Shown: positions 37,670-46,276, counted from the stretch's first letter. The stretch is DNA of 64,000 nucleotides from Thalassotalea sp. ND16A (GCF_000764205.1 NZ_JQDZ01000123.1:147191-211190); one strand, 5' to 3'. Numbers and translations: made by a program. The notes: generated from the letters alone by a model not told the origin.

Positions 37670-37862
37670 ATATGTTCTTATTATAAATTTAGCTTTGCTG
37701 GGGGGCGCAATTCAGCTGATTTATTTTTAAATTTTATTTACTAATATTAATGATTGCAGGAAAGTGTGATTTTGCAAGTTTTGCCATTAATTAATGGCAA
37801 GCTTTGCTGTTCTATCGAGATGAGTTTTTAGTATGCTTATGCAGGTTGCCATAAGAACAATA
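37508..37862 (-). repeat. Direct repeat, copy A: promoter region plus fimT 5' end
   Basis: About 355 bp, closely matched by 41125-41480 in the same orientation. It contains the first ~54 codons of fimT and about 190 bp of upstream DNA, including shared blocks such as GGGGCGCAATTCAGCTGATT and GATTTTGCAAGTTTTGCC. It ends immediately before the stop codon of the 461-residue PilX-like gene at 37864. The promoter for this operon probably lies here, though I could not fix its -10 with confidence. Confidence 0.85.
37781..37800. promoter_or_regulatory. 20-bp perfect palindrome upstream of fimT
   Basis: TTGCCATTAATTAATGGCAA is a complete palindrome about 110 bp before the fimT start. The equivalent position in the other repeat copy (41399-41418) keeps the left half but reads CTCAG at the right end, so only this copy could bind a symmetric dimer. 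It may be a regulator site. Confidence 0.6.
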
Positions 37863-37863
37863 A

Positions 37864-39249
37864 TTAAAACTTCCAACCGTTAAAAACTAATTTGGACTCT
37901 GTTGCTTCTCCTTCTTCGGTTGAAGTATTCGAGCCACCATCCGCAGCCAAGGCGACATCATAATGAAAATCCCCAGAGCCTTTATACAGTACTTCTTTAG
38001 CGACGATTGCCCCCAATACATCCCCTTCGGATTCTATGGTAACCACAGACTCAGGTGCATATATCACCGCATACACATCACTTTTTTGTTTAAAGGTCAC
38101 ACCGGTGCCGCCGTAGCCCGAATAAATCATAAATACCGGATTGCCCGTAGGTGATAAGCCGTAGTCAGGTGTATTCACCTGAGCATCGCTATCCATATAA
38201 AATTCACCTTGCATCAGTAGCGTTAAGCTACTGGTATCCGGAATGACAATTTTCCCGCTGCCTTCCATTTTCAAGTTACCTTGGACAAAGACGATAGCTT
38301 CCACACCGGGCGCAACTTTTAGCTGGCCATCTTTAATGGTGATATTATCGTACATATAAATTTGTTTGGTTTCTCCGAAGAGCTCAGCCGACTCGACCTT
38401 CCCGGATACATTGTCTAAGGTAAAGTGATCGCCCGATGAATTTAAATTTACATCACTTAACCCACCGCTGTGATCATTGATGAAATCGTTGAGTGGATCG
38501 ACGGCTTGTAGTGAGTCACATGGGTTTTCACTGGTATAATTGGTTTGAGTGGTGCCAGAAACGCTGGCACTGCCAACGATATCGCTTGCTGACTTCAAGT
38601 CACCCATGACGTTCGTACCCGAATCAATCTCAACCCTGCCAGCCCCCGAATCAGCGCCATTGGTATTGGTGCCAACGAGAATGTCCTCACCGGCAGTTTG
38701 CGAGTCATAGCTGCCAATACTGGAATCGTAACTGTCAAAAGTGACACTAGTGGCTATGTTCATGGCTTCGCAGGCTACGACGCCATCCAAACCATACCCC
38801 GATGGCTCCTCAGGCACCGGTGTGGTCGCAGGGATAAAGGTATAATTTGCTTTCAACGTTGACAGCCCTTCAAATCGTTGGCCATTACTGCTGAGTTGCA
38901 GCTCATTCGTGGCGGCAGACAGGCTGACATCATAATTTAAATTTTCAATGCCACCGGCATGACCGGTAATACTGCCATTATCTGAAGTTTCGTTAATGAG
39001 TTGCTCCAGGGTTAAACCGGGCTCCTCCTTTAACTTGTTATTCAACAAGGTGAAGGTATCAAAAATTCCCTTTTCCGAGATCAATCTGGCATTAATTTTT
39101 TTTTGAAAATTACCACTTAGACGCTCTTGGATAATATTATCTTTGAGTGAATTAATGGCCACGATACTGCACATCACCACTAGAATTAACACGGTTACAA
39201 TAGTAAAACCGGGTTGTGGAGATTTTGAATGAAACACAGAGAAAGACAT
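37864..39249 (-). CDS. PilX-like protein with long C-terminal beta domain
   Basis: 461 residues. The N-terminus has a pilin-like hydrophobic helix (PGFTIVTVLILVVMCSIVAI) followed by the PilX-type SLKDNIIQERLSGNFQKKINA segment. The middle is Ser/Asp/Gly-rich. The C-terminal ~200 residues form a repetitive beta-rich region (IYMYDNITIKDGQLKVAPG, VFVQGNLKMEGSG, DVYAVIYAPESVVTIESEGD) reminiscent of polymer-forming or right-handed helix domains seen in some PilX-like proteins. Long for PilX. It occupies the pilX place in the second cluster, 2 nt after the PilW-like gene, with GGGAGC before its ATG. Its tip partner is unknown because the second cluster has no pilY1. Confidence 0.75.
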   Translation of the reverse strand: MSFSVFHSKSPQPGFTIVTVLILVVMCSIVAINSLKDNIIQERLSGNFQKKINARLISEKGIFDTFTLLNNKLKEEPGLTLEQLINETSDNGSITGHAGGIENLNYDVSLSAATNELQLSSNGQRFEGLSTLKANYTFIPATTPVPEEPSGYGLDGVVACEAMNIATSVTFDSYDSSIGSYDSQTAGEDILVGTNTNGADSGAGRVEIDSGTNVMGDLKSASDIVGSASVSGTTQTNYTSENPCDSLQAVDPLNDFINDHSGGLSDVNLNSSGDHFTLDNVSGKVESAELFGETKQIYMYDNITIKDGQLKVAPGVEAIVFVQGNLKMEGSGKIVIPDTSSLTLLMQGEFYMDSDAQVNTPDYGLSPTGNPVFMIYSGYGGTGVTFKQKSDVYAVIYAPESVVTIESEGDVLGAIVAKEVLYKGSGDFHYDVALAADGGSNTSTEEGEATESKLVFNGWKF

Positions 39250-39251
39250 GT

Positions 39252-39788
39252 TTAGCTCCCTAACGCTGATTGAAGGATTATCAAAGATAATGCGACGTCT
39301 ATGGTTAATGGTGCAGCAGGTCCGATGCCCGCTGGTTCACCAGCTTGTGCCTGCGGGGTAACGGTAATAGAAACGAGGTTGTTATTAAGCGCAAACGCGA
39401 TATCCTCTACCCCGGTTAATATTGTTTGTGGCCCGGCCCCGCCTAAATCTATCTCACAGCGCAAATTATTGCCGTTCAGCGAGTATACTTCGGTATAGGC
39501 GGCAATTTGCACAACACCATTACAGGCTATGGTGTTCGCCTCTTGAGTGATGGTCAATTGACTTGCCGTGGTCACCGGTAATGCCGGCGTTTGTTTTAAA
39601 CTTCGAGTGAACGTTTGTGTGCTATAACGTAGGACTTCCTGGGCATTTTGTAAATTTTGACTGACTGCAGACAAACCGCTAATGGAGGTGTAGGCACCCC
39701 CTATACCAAGTACTAAAATGGTACTTACGAACAAGGCGATTAATAATTCAATCAGGGTATAACCCATTGCTTTGTTGTACTTATCCAT
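39252..39788 (-). CDS. PilW-like minor pilin, second cluster
   Basis: 178 residues from the ATG at 39788 (MDKYNKAMG), which overlaps the preceding stop by 8 bp; the longer frame is an artefact of overlap. The prepilin motif is MGYTLIELLIALFVSTILVL, followed by QNAQEVLRYSTQTFTRSLKQ, the PilW-type alpha region. It is much shorter than the PilW of the first cluster (about 320). The GspJ/PilW assignment rests on the order and the N-terminal half. Confidence 0.75.
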   Translation of the reverse strand: MDKYNKAMGYTLIELLIALFVSTILVLGIGGAYTSISGLSAVSQNLQNAQEVLRYSTQTFTRSLKQTPALPVTTASQLTITQEANTIACNGVVQIAAYTEVYSLNGNNLRCEIDLGGAGPQTILTGVEDIAFALNNNLVSITVTPQAQAGEPAGIGPAAPLTIDVALSLIILQSALGS

Positions 39789-40203
39789 TACAACCTGCCG
39801 GTAATTGCGGATAACTGGCATTAATGGCAGCGGCATTGGGCAAGTCATCGGTCATCCGTTCGTCAATCCATTGCACACTGACGGTAAAGTCATTGGCAAA
39901 GTTATCTTCTTCAACGCCAGTCAAAGTAAGGGTATAACGTTGCAACGCTGGTGTTAAACTCGCTATGTATTGTTGATCAAATGCCTGGCGTGCATCTTGC
40001 AGCTGACAAATATTATTCCAAATCCTTTCCACCGCGTTATTGGCGTGAATAATCGATACCGTATAATCGAAACTATTCCTGGCAAATTGCAAAGATTTTA
40101 CTTGCCCGGCAGCCAAACCTAACAAGGCGATTGCCGAGATAATCAAGGCGATCATCACCTCGAGTAAAGAAAAGCCTTTTTGCCTGGTTAACTGTTTTTT
40201 CAT
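39781..40203 (-). CDS. PilV-like minor pilin, second cluster
   Basis: About 140 residues. The ATG at 40203 (MKKQLTRQKG) overlaps the preceding stop as ATGA; an ATG two codons upstream (40209) is equally possible. The prepilin motif is KGFSLLEVMIALIISAIALL with the PilV-type GLAAGQVKSLQFARNS extension. The C-terminus has a Cys near LPAGCNG. Translational coupling on both sides shows it is part of one operon. Confidence 0.77.
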   Translation of the reverse strand: MKKQLTRQKGFSLLEVMIALIISAIALLGLAAGQVKSLQFARNSFDYTVSIIHANNAVERIWNNICQLQDARQAFDQQYIASLTPALQRYTLTLTGVEEDNFANDFTVSVQWIDERMTDDLPNAAAINASYPQLPAGCNG

Positions 40204-40661
40204 GGGCATTGAGCCGCTGTGGTGATGATACTTTGGCCACTTAAAAAGATGCATAAGCGGTAATCATCGGTCGTTTGATCATCATCCGATAATTGAATAT
40301 CTAAGGCAGAGGTTGAGCCGCTGCTCGAAATGATTAAATCTGCTAAGCCGCTTATTTGCACACTCGAGTCAGAAGGGATGAATTGTAACAATACAGTTCT
40401 TTCATCGGTGCCGGCATTTTGGATAACCTTCCATTTTGAACTGTTGGTCGCGACTAATGATATCTCTGTATCTCGTTTTACCGCTTCACTGCGAGCAAAT
40501 TTGAATACACTATGCAGTCGATTTATATCCGCCACTAAACGGTCACGTTTCATCATATGACTAAATGAAGGCACAGCGGAAGTCGCTAAAATACTAATGA
40601 TCCCGACCGTGGCTAGCATCTCAAACAGGGTAAAACCACGAGATTGAAATTGCGTCATCAT
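40200..40661 (-). CDS. FimT/GspH-like minor pilin, second cluster
   Basis: About 153 residues from the ATG at 40661, which shares its A with the preceding TAA (TAATG) and follows CTGGAG. The motif is RGFTLFEMLATVGIISILAT, then HSVFKFARSEAVKRDTEISL, the FimT signature. The C-terminus ends CIFLSGQSIITTAAQCP with a probable disulfide pair. It is clearly diverged from the first-cluster FimT, so it is a separate lineage and not a recent copy. Confidence 0.77.
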   Translation of the reverse strand: MMTQFQSRGFTLFEMLATVGIISILATSAVPSFSHMMKRDRLVADINRLHSVFKFARSEAVKRDTEISLVATNSSKWKVIQNAGTDERTVLLQFIPSDSSVQISGLADLIISSSGSTSALDIQLSDDDQTTDDYRLCIFLSGQSIITTAAQCP

Positions 40662-41086
40662 TATCTCCAGCAATCGTCTGATGTTGGCGTGGTGACACCG
40701 CGATGATTGATGCTCAAGGTGCCACATTTATCTGACCCTTGTGAACTGGACCCGTTTGGAATGGCTTTCAGGATAAAGGTGCTTGAGTCTGAGTCGACTA
40801 GAGCATAATTAAAACTATAATAATCGTCTGCGGTGATGGCATTACTGTTTGGATACTGGCCAAGCCTTGAATATTGACGCTCTAAACCTGCAACTTGTTG
40901 CAATAAAAATTGTTGCACATCAACTCGGCGACTCTCTTGCACCGATTGGAAATAATTAGGTAAGGCGATCGCAAATAATATGCCGATGATCGCGACCACG
41001 ATCATTAGCTCTATTATGGTAAACCCTTGTGGCTGTTTCTTTAGCAGAACCACAGCATTGTTATTATTCGCGTTAAAATGCAGCAC
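40661..41086 (-). CDS. PilE-like minor pilin, second cluster
   Basis: About 141 residues. The frame opens further upstream, but a GTG at 41086 preceded by GGGAAG at good spacing gives a 22-residue leader ending QPQG before [21 protein letters not shown] start at the first ATG (41143) would give an implausibly long leader overlapping the fimT remnant. The globular part has two cysteines (SDKCGTLSI and the terminal DDCWR), as in the PilE at 27898. It is the first intact gene of the second cluster. Confidence 0.72.
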   Translation of the reverse strand: MLHFNANNNNAVVLLKKQPQGFTIIELMIVVAIIGILFAIALPNYFQSVQESRRVDVQQFLLQQVAGLERQYSRLGQYPNSNAITADDYYSFNYALVDSDSSTFILKAIPNGSSSQGSDKCGTLSINHRGVTTPTSDDCWR

Positions 41087-41090
41087 TATT

Positions 41091-41285
41091 TCAGCTTCCC
41101 AGTTTTTTGTTATTAAAATTAAATAAGGCACGATGAATGTCATTGGCCTGGCTGGCCATTTTCGATGACTTTATCAAATTGAATATAGAAGGTAAGGCCA
41201 CGCTAGCAAGTATGCCGGCGCTAGCAACAGTGCTTATGACTTCAGTTAAACTGAAGCCTCGGATATGAGACAGACTCTTACGCAT
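41091..41285 (-). pseudogene. Truncated fimT with duplicated upstream region
   Basis: From the ATG at 41285 the frame reads MRKSLSHIRGFSLTEVISTV and on to NDIHRALF, a close match to the first ~54 codons of fimT at 37669 (MPKSLPHIEGFSLIEVLITI, NDIHRAF). It then diverges into FNNKKLGS and stops. The GspH domain is absent, so it cannot be a working minor pilin. It ends 4 nt before the GTG of the PilE-like gene and may still act as a translated leader for that operon. Confidence 0.82.
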
Positions 41286-41480
41286 ATATATTCTTATTGT
41301 AAATTTAGCTTTGTTGGGGGGGCGCAATTCAGCTGATTTAGTTAAAAAATTTTAGTTATTAATACTAATAATTGCAGGGAAATGTGATTTTGCAAGTTTT
41401 GCCATTAATTAATCTCAGCCTTTGCTTTTCTATCGAGATGCGTTTTTAGTATACTTAGGCAGAATGATATAAGTACAATA
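41125..41480 (-). repeat. Direct repeat, copy B: promoter region plus fimT 5' end
   Basis: Same orientation and content as 37508-37862, with scattered substitutions. With copy A it brackets 37864-41124, which is exactly the second minor-pilin cluster. Homologous recombination between the copies would delete that cluster and leave one promoter joined to an intact fimT. Confidence 0.82.
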
Positions 41481-41527
41481 ATAGCTAACCTGAACTCGGG
41501 ATACTTAGCACCTTAAAGGGATTGTTT

Positions 41528-42232
41528 GTGGAAAAAATAAACGCAATTTTACAACGTGCCGTTGAACGCAAAGGTGGCGAAGCCAACCTTGAGTTACTGA
41601 TGTCGCCGTATCAAAGCCTGGCAAGTTCTAACCGCGAATTGGCGAGCTTGGGCAGCGATCGGTTTTTGGCCGAATTTACCAAGAAGGTATTTCAATCCGG
41701 TTTTGTTTGGCGGGTAGTGGAAAACAAGTGGCCTAATTTTGAACAGCATTTTTTTGATTTTAATATTGAAAAAATATTAATGATGCCCGATGAAATGCTC
41801 GAGCGTAAAGCGCAAGATCCTAAAATTATCCGCAACTTTAAAAAAGTACAAACGATAAAAGCCAACGCCCATATGATCCATGATGTCGAAATTGAGCAGG
41901 GCAGTTTTAGTGAGTTTATTGCCGCCTGGCCGGAACAAGATATTATTGGCTTATGGCAGTATTTGAAAAAGCACGGCCAGCGTTTGGGCGGTAATACCGG
42001 GCCGTACGCGCTGCGCGCACTGGGTAAAGATACCTTCTTATTAAGTCGTGATATTGAAAGTTATTTTCGTGAACACGATTTGATCAGCGGCGGCCTAACC
42101 AGTAAATCGAGTTTAAACACCATCCAACAGTGTTTCAATGAATGGCAGCAACAAAGTGGTTACAGTTTGAAGAAAATCAGTCGTTTAATTGCGCTAAGTA
42201 CTGGCGATAATTATGTGCTTGCAGAGAATTAG
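41528..42232 (+). CDS. DNA-3-methyladenine glycosylase I-like protein
   Basis: 234 residues from the GTG at 41528 (MEKINAILQRAVERKGG), about 8 nt after AAAGGGAT; a TTG six bases earlier opens the frame but sits too close. The central region (about 45-175) resembles the Tag family of base-excision glycosylases: RFLAEFTKKVFQSGFVWRVV corresponds to the Tag substrate-pocket helix, and the RNFKKVQTIKANAHMI helix also fits. The zinc-binding Cys/His set of E. coli Tag is not present, and the protein has long N- and C-terminal extensions, so substrate range is uncertain. It is 46 nt upstream of rsmJ. Confidence 0.7.
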   Translation: MEKINAILQRAVERKGGEANLELLMSPYQSLASSNRELASLGSDRFLAEFTKKVFQSGFVWRVVENKWPNFEQHFFDFNIEKILMMPDEMLERKAQDPKIIRNFKKVQTIKANAHMIHDVEIEQGSFSEFIAAWPEQDIIGLWQYLKKHGQRLGGNTGPYALRALGKDTFLLSRDIESYFREHDLISGGLTSKSSLNTIQQCFNEWQQQSGYSLKKISRLIALSTGDNYVLAEN

Positions 42233-42278
42233 TTCTGGCAGAAGAATAGTTGTTGCTGAAAATTAACGGTTGATAGAT

Positions 42279-43103
42279 ATGATGACTAATGAAAACGTAA
42301 CAGAGAATCACAATCGCTCACATTGCCTGGTGTTTGCCGATAGCTTTAATAACGTGATGAAGGCAGAAGCGGTAAGCGAAAAGTGGTCCATCCCTTATGG
42401 TGGCGAACTGCGCAGTCTGCATAAAGTGAAAAGCCCATTTTACTTATTGGCCACCGACACTCAGCTTGAGTTGCACAAAACCGATGAACCGAAAACCGGC
42501 GCTATCGTGGTTGACTTTGTTGGTGGCGCGGTGGCACACCGGCGCAAATTTGGTGGCGGTCGCGGCCAGGACATTGCCAAAGCCATCGGCTTAAAACACG
42601 GCTTTTGCCCAAGGGTACTGGATGCCACCGCCGGCCTTGGCCGTGATGCATTTTTACTGGCAAGCCTGGGCTGTACGGTAACCATGATGGAACGACAAGT
42701 GCCGGTGGCCGCCTTGCTTGACGATGGCTTAACGCGAGGCAAAGCCGATGAAGGTATTGGCGAATGGCTGGCTCAGCGGCTGCAACTTATCAACGCTTCC
42801 TCCATTGATAACATGGCCAGCCTGCAAGACATCGACGTGGTCTATCTTGACCCTATGTACCCACATCGGGAAAAATCGGCCGCGGTAAAAAAAGAAATGC
42901 GAGTGTTTCAAACGTTGGTGGGCAGCGACCCGGATGCCGATGATTTATTGGAAAATGCGCTGGCGTTGGCAAAATATCGAGTCGTGGTAAAGCGGCCCAA
43001 TTATGCCGAGCCTCTCGCCGGTAAAACACCGTCCACCAGCATTAAAATGAAGAAAAATAGGTTTGATATTTACGTCAACCAGGGTATCCCCAAACCATCG
43101 TAA
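42279..43103 (+). CDS. rsmJ: 16S rRNA (guanine1516-N2)-methyltransferase
   Basis: SAM-dependent methylation of G1516 in 16S rRNA. I start at the ATG at 42279 ([11 protein letters not shown]); an upstream TTG is unlikely. 274 residues, typical length. The SAM motif I region is [19 protein letters not shown] (about 107-125), the catalytic block is [20 protein letters not shown], and [22 protein letters not shown] upstream is diagnostic of RsmJ. In E. coli rsmJ lies next to prlC; here prlC is about 15 kb away, separated by the pilin region. Confidence 0.93.
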   Translation: MMTNENVTENHNRSHCLVFADSFNNVMKAEAVSEKWSIPYGGELRSLHKVKSPFYLLATDTQLELHKTDEPKTGAIVVDFVGGAVAHRRKFGGGRGQDIAKAIGLKHGFCPRVLDATAGLGRDAFLLASLGCTVTMMERQVPVAALLDDGLTRGKADEGIGEWLAQRLQLINASSIDNMASLQDIDVVYLDPMYPHREKSAAVKKEMRVFQTLVGSDPDADDLLENALALAKYRVVVKRPNYAEPLAGKTPSTSIKMKKNRFDIYVNQGIPKPS

Positions 43104-43212
43104 ATAGTACCGTCAGCATAGTCTCAAGCTGTTATGCTGGCGCCGGCCAAGATCTTATCTTCGATCAACTTGCTATAACCGTTGTCAACGCGTCGCCGCT
43201 GACTTAGCCATT

Positions 43213-43263
43213 ATACCAATCGGCATAAAGAAAGATTCATTCATTCTTTATGCCGATTGGTAT
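43213..43263. repeat. Perfect 20-bp inverted repeat
   Basis: ATACCAATCGGCATAAAGAA (43213-43232) and its exact complement (43244-43263) enclose 11 nt. The outer ATACCAAT/ATTGGTAT matches the ends of the dispersed repeat, but the inner arms differ, suggesting a related subfamily. It is about 110 nt after rsmJ and might also terminate transcription. Confidence 0.8.
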
Positions 43264-43354
43264 TTAGATTTGCGAATCGTTGAATCTATCTTATATTTAA
43301 AGATCTGAGGGAAATATACTGGGTGATGAAATTTATTGCCCGAGTTTTTAGCTA

Positions 43355-43382
43355 ATACCAATTTGATTAGTCAACTTGGTAT
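43355..43382. repeat. Short ATACCAATTTGATTA-type palindrome
   Basis: ATACCAATTTGA-TTAG-TCAACTTGGTAT, 12-bp arms with one mismatch, 43 bp before the 220-residue membrane protein gene. A right half-copy (TAATCAACTTGGTAT) sits at 44088-44102 just after that gene, so the gene is bracketed by copies. No other feature is visible in 43104-43425. Confidence 0.7.
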
Positions 43383-43425
43383 ACAGGATGACAAACTTGC
43401 AATTAGATAAGGTTCAGCTGAAAAT

Positions 43426-44088
43426 ATGAATACCATGATGGCTTTATGCGCGCAAAGCTACCTGCAACTTAAGTCAAACACTAAGGTGTTGTCGGTTTGT
43501 TATCTGGTGTTAGCGCTAGCTGTGTTGTCAATTTATGTCGCTGCTCACTCTTTCAATATCTCACCCGCAGTTTTCACTCGCGATCCGGTATCGCTGTTGC
43601 GAGCGCCACTCTATACCGGCTTAATGTCAAACGTCGGCATTTTATTATGGGTTTCATCGGCGGCGGTGTGTCTGTTTAGTGCCTATACCATCAGCCGCTA
43701 CAGTGGCCGAACTAACGGCTTCTTACTCTATTCGGGCTATCTCACCCTGTGGCTGGTGTTGGATGACTTATTTTTGTTCCATGAAGAGCTTTTTCCCGAT
43801 TATTTGGGCATTTCCCAAGGCGTAATTATTCTTATTTATTTGCTCTTATTCCTGGTGTTCTTTGTTAAGTACTTACCTGCTATTTTAGCATCTGATTTTG
43901 TGTTGCTGTTGCTCGCCTGTACCTTTTTTGCCGCATCCTTAGTCTGCGATTTTGCCTTGCCGCAGCGAGGCATGGTGCATTTAGTCGAAGACAGCTTTAA
44001 ATTATTCGGCATCACCACCTGGCTGGTTTATTTCTGCCAAGCCAGTAAGGGTCTAATAGAGAGCTCGGTGTTGCAAGCGGAAAAATAA
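43426..44088 (+). CDS. Hypothetical multi-spanning membrane protein
   Basis: 220 residues, not recognised. Hydrophobic segments fit six TM helices: about 22-40 (VCYLVLALAVLSIYVA), 62-83, 97-115, 130-147, 152-170 and 185-203. A short loop motif, VLDDLFLFHEELFPDYLGIS, with clustered acidic residues and His after TM3 could bind metal or lipid headgroups. It lies 36 nt upstream of the dioxygenase/ATP-grasp gene on the same strand and may be co-transcribed with it, which would make it a membrane partner of that system. Copies of a palindromic repeat flank the gene. Confidence 0.6.
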   Translation: MNTMMALCAQSYLQLKSNTKVLSVCYLVLALAVLSIYVAAHSFNISPAVFTRDPVSLLRAPLYTGLMSNVGILLWVSSAAVCLFSAYTISRYSGRTNGFLLYSGYLTLWLVLDDLFLFHEELFPDYLGISQGVIILIYLLLFLVFFVKYLPAILASDFVLLLLACTFFAASLVCDFALPQRGMVHLVEDSFKLFGITTWLVYFCQASKGLIESSVLQAEK

Positions 44089-44124
44089 TCAACTTGGTAT
44101 AAAAATAAGTTAAATGGTTGAGTT

Positions 44125-46242
44125 ATGATGGATACGTTGAAGGTAGCAAGTTTTGCATTGGCTGATTTACAAGTTAGTTCACACTCATCTCACCTGGGAT
44201 GGCGTGCCTTATTCAACCTGCGCCAACTGTCGGCAGCGATAAATCAAGCCCCGTATTTTGCCCTGATCAAGGGCGCCGGTACTCGCGACGTCGACCCCAA
44301 AGCCTCTGATTTATATAAACTTGTGTCGCAACTCAATAACATCAATGACACCCCGGCAAGGAAACTTTCGGTTACTCGGGTGGCAATTAATCAGTCCGCG
44401 GCCACCGTCAATGATAGCGTTACCCGTTATAGTCGGCAGCCAGGAGCATTAAAGTTACATACCGACTCCAGCTATATGGCCAACCCGCATCCGGTTTTGG
44501 CGTTTCAATGTGTTGTTGCCGACCCGAATGGCGGGGAAACCATATTAATGGCGATTGACGATATTATTGCTGGTATCAGTGACACCAATAAAGCATTACT
44601 GAGCGCAGAAGTATTCCCATTTGCCAAAACAAAATCGGCAATTCTTGCCAAGGATGACTATGGTGCATGGAACATTCGTTTTTATAAGACTCAGCTCGAG
44701 CAGAGCCTGGAAAATGAAGCGCTTGAGCAAAAATACCTGAACGCAATTAGCGAGCTGGAAGCGAGCATTGCCAATGAAAAGCATCATTTTCGCACAACAA
44801 TGCAACCGGGTGATATGATCCTGGTGAATAACCTTAAAGCCTTGCATGGTCGTTCCAATATTGAGGCCGAAAGTCCCCGGGTTATTTATCGAATAAGGTC
44901 CTCGGCCTCGCTACACCAGCTGATGAGCAAATCAGCATGGCAGATCATGACTTACTGGCTAAGTCAGTTTGTAAAAGACAAAGCAAAATCGCCAATATTA
45001 TTAGCACCGCCACCTCAGCTCTCTACTGCACAGCTGGTAACGTCTGGAAAATTAGCCGAAGCGCTAGAGTGTTTTGCTTCGTTGCCGAACAACAGTAAGG
45101 AAAAGGACGAACAACAGTTTCTCATTGCCGCCGTTGCCAGATACTTGGGCGATGATGTTGTTGCGGACAAAATGCTCGAGCAAGCGATTAAACAACAGCC
45201 GATCTCGTGTAACTCTAGGTTGGCTGACAATTATCCGCGTTTTATCAAGATCAGAGGGTTTAATGGTGCGCAATGGATAGTTAACAAGCACGAAAAGTTC
45301 AGTCCCAGGTTGAAAGGAGGGCATTTTTCGCTGAAATTTATGTTCAATGCTGAAAAAGCTAAGCTCTATCAGCACAATATTCTTGATGCTGAGCAAGCTC
45401 AAGCACAAGCGCAAACCATTAAAAAACTTGGCATCAATTTAATCATCAATACCATTGCCTGTGCCGATCGTATGGCGGTAGACCTGACGGTGTTAGATAA
45501 ATTTCAACAACTTACCCCAGAGATCCCGGTAATTAACCCCCCTGAGAAAGTGCTGTTGACGACTAGAGAACAAAATTATCAAAGGCTAAACGACATCGCC
45601 AATGTTGTTTTTCCAAAGACGGTTAAGGTGTTGCTAGAGCAACAAGCCCGGGCTCAGGTATTGGCAACCATGAGCGCGGCAAAAGTTGAATTTCCGATCA
45701 TCATGCGGCCATGCATCACCCACACCGGTGCAGGCGTAGAATTAATTGACAACAGCGAAGCACTGCAATTGTATTTGGATAAGCACCAACATAGGGCGAG
45801 CGCTTTTTATATCATTCAATATTATCAGCTTGCCAATACAACCGGCGTGTTTAATAAGATCCGTACCTTTTGTATTGACGGTAAGTACTATCCCGTAGCC
45901 TGTATATTTGATAACCAATGGAATATTCACTCTGGTGACCGATATAACTACATGGCCAACTGTGCAGAATCGCAACAAACAGAGCAATCGTACTTTGCCG
46001 ACATGACCACGTTTCTCGGAGATAAGGCGATAAAGGCCTTAGAGCGGATTCGGGAGATTATTGAACTGGACTTTTTTGGCGTCGATTTTACCTTACTGCC
46101 GGATGGCAAAATTTTGATTTTTGAATGTAATGCCGCCATGCGCCATAACTTTGATCACGTGCAAAATTTCCCCTATACCTATCAACCATTACGCAATGTT
46201 AGTCTGGCGTTTGAGCAGATGCTGCACCAACGGGCACGCTAG
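44125..46242 (+). CDS. TauD-like dioxygenase / TPR-like / ATP-grasp-like fusion
   Basis: 705 residues in three parts. About 1-265 resemble Fe(II)/2-oxoglutarate TauD/TfdA dioxygenases: HTD (His112, Asp114) and His241 in KALHGRS give the metal triad, and Arg252 or Arg256 the 2-oxoglutarate anchor. About 300-365 are helical with TPR-like spacing (GKLAEALECFASL, YLGDDVVADKMLEQAI). About 380-700 resemble an ATP-grasp ligase: FPIIMRPCITHTGAGVELI, FNKIRTFCIDGKYYPVACIF, and the metal-binding end FFGVDFTLLPDGKILIFECN. Hydroxylation plus carboxylate-amine ligation in one chain suggests tailoring of a peptide or amino-acid product. It is convergent with the HprK-related operon, 34 nt away. Product unknown. 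Confidence 0.75.
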   Translation: MMDTLKVASFALADLQVSSHSSHLGWRALFNLRQLSAAINQAPYFALIKGAGTRDVDPKASDLYKLVSQLNNINDTPARKLSVTRVAINQSAATVNDSVTRYSRQPGALKLHTDSSYMANPHPVLAFQCVVADPNGGETILMAIDDIIAGISDTNKALLSAEVFPFAKTKSAILAKDDYGAWNIRFYKTQLEQSLENEALEQKYLNAISELEASIANEKHHFRTTMQPGDMILVNNLKALHGRSNIEAESPRVIYRIRSSASLHQLMSKSAWQIMTYWLSQFVKDKAKSPILLAPPPQLSTAQLVTSGKLAEALECFASLPNNSKEKDEQQFLIAAVARYLGDDVVADKMLEQAIKQQPISCNSRLADNYPRFIKIRGFNGAQWIVNKHEKFSPRLKGGHFSLKFMFNAEKAKLYQHNILDAEQAQAQAQTIKKLGINLIINTIACADRMAVDLTVLDKFQQLTPEIPVINPPEKVLLTTREQNYQRLNDIANVVFPKTVKVLLEQQARAQVLATMSAAKVEFPIIMRPCITHTGAGVELIDNSEALQLYLDKHQHRASAFYIIQYYQLANTTGVFNKIRTFCIDGKYYPVACIFDNQWNIHSGDRYNYMANCAESQQTEQSYFADMTTFLGDKAIKALERIREIIELDFFGVDFTLLPDGKILIFECNAAMRHNFDHVQNFPYTYQPLRNVSLAFEQMLHQRAR

Positions 46243-46276
46243 TTTCTTCTTGCTATTATCGGCTCTGGCCAGCTTG

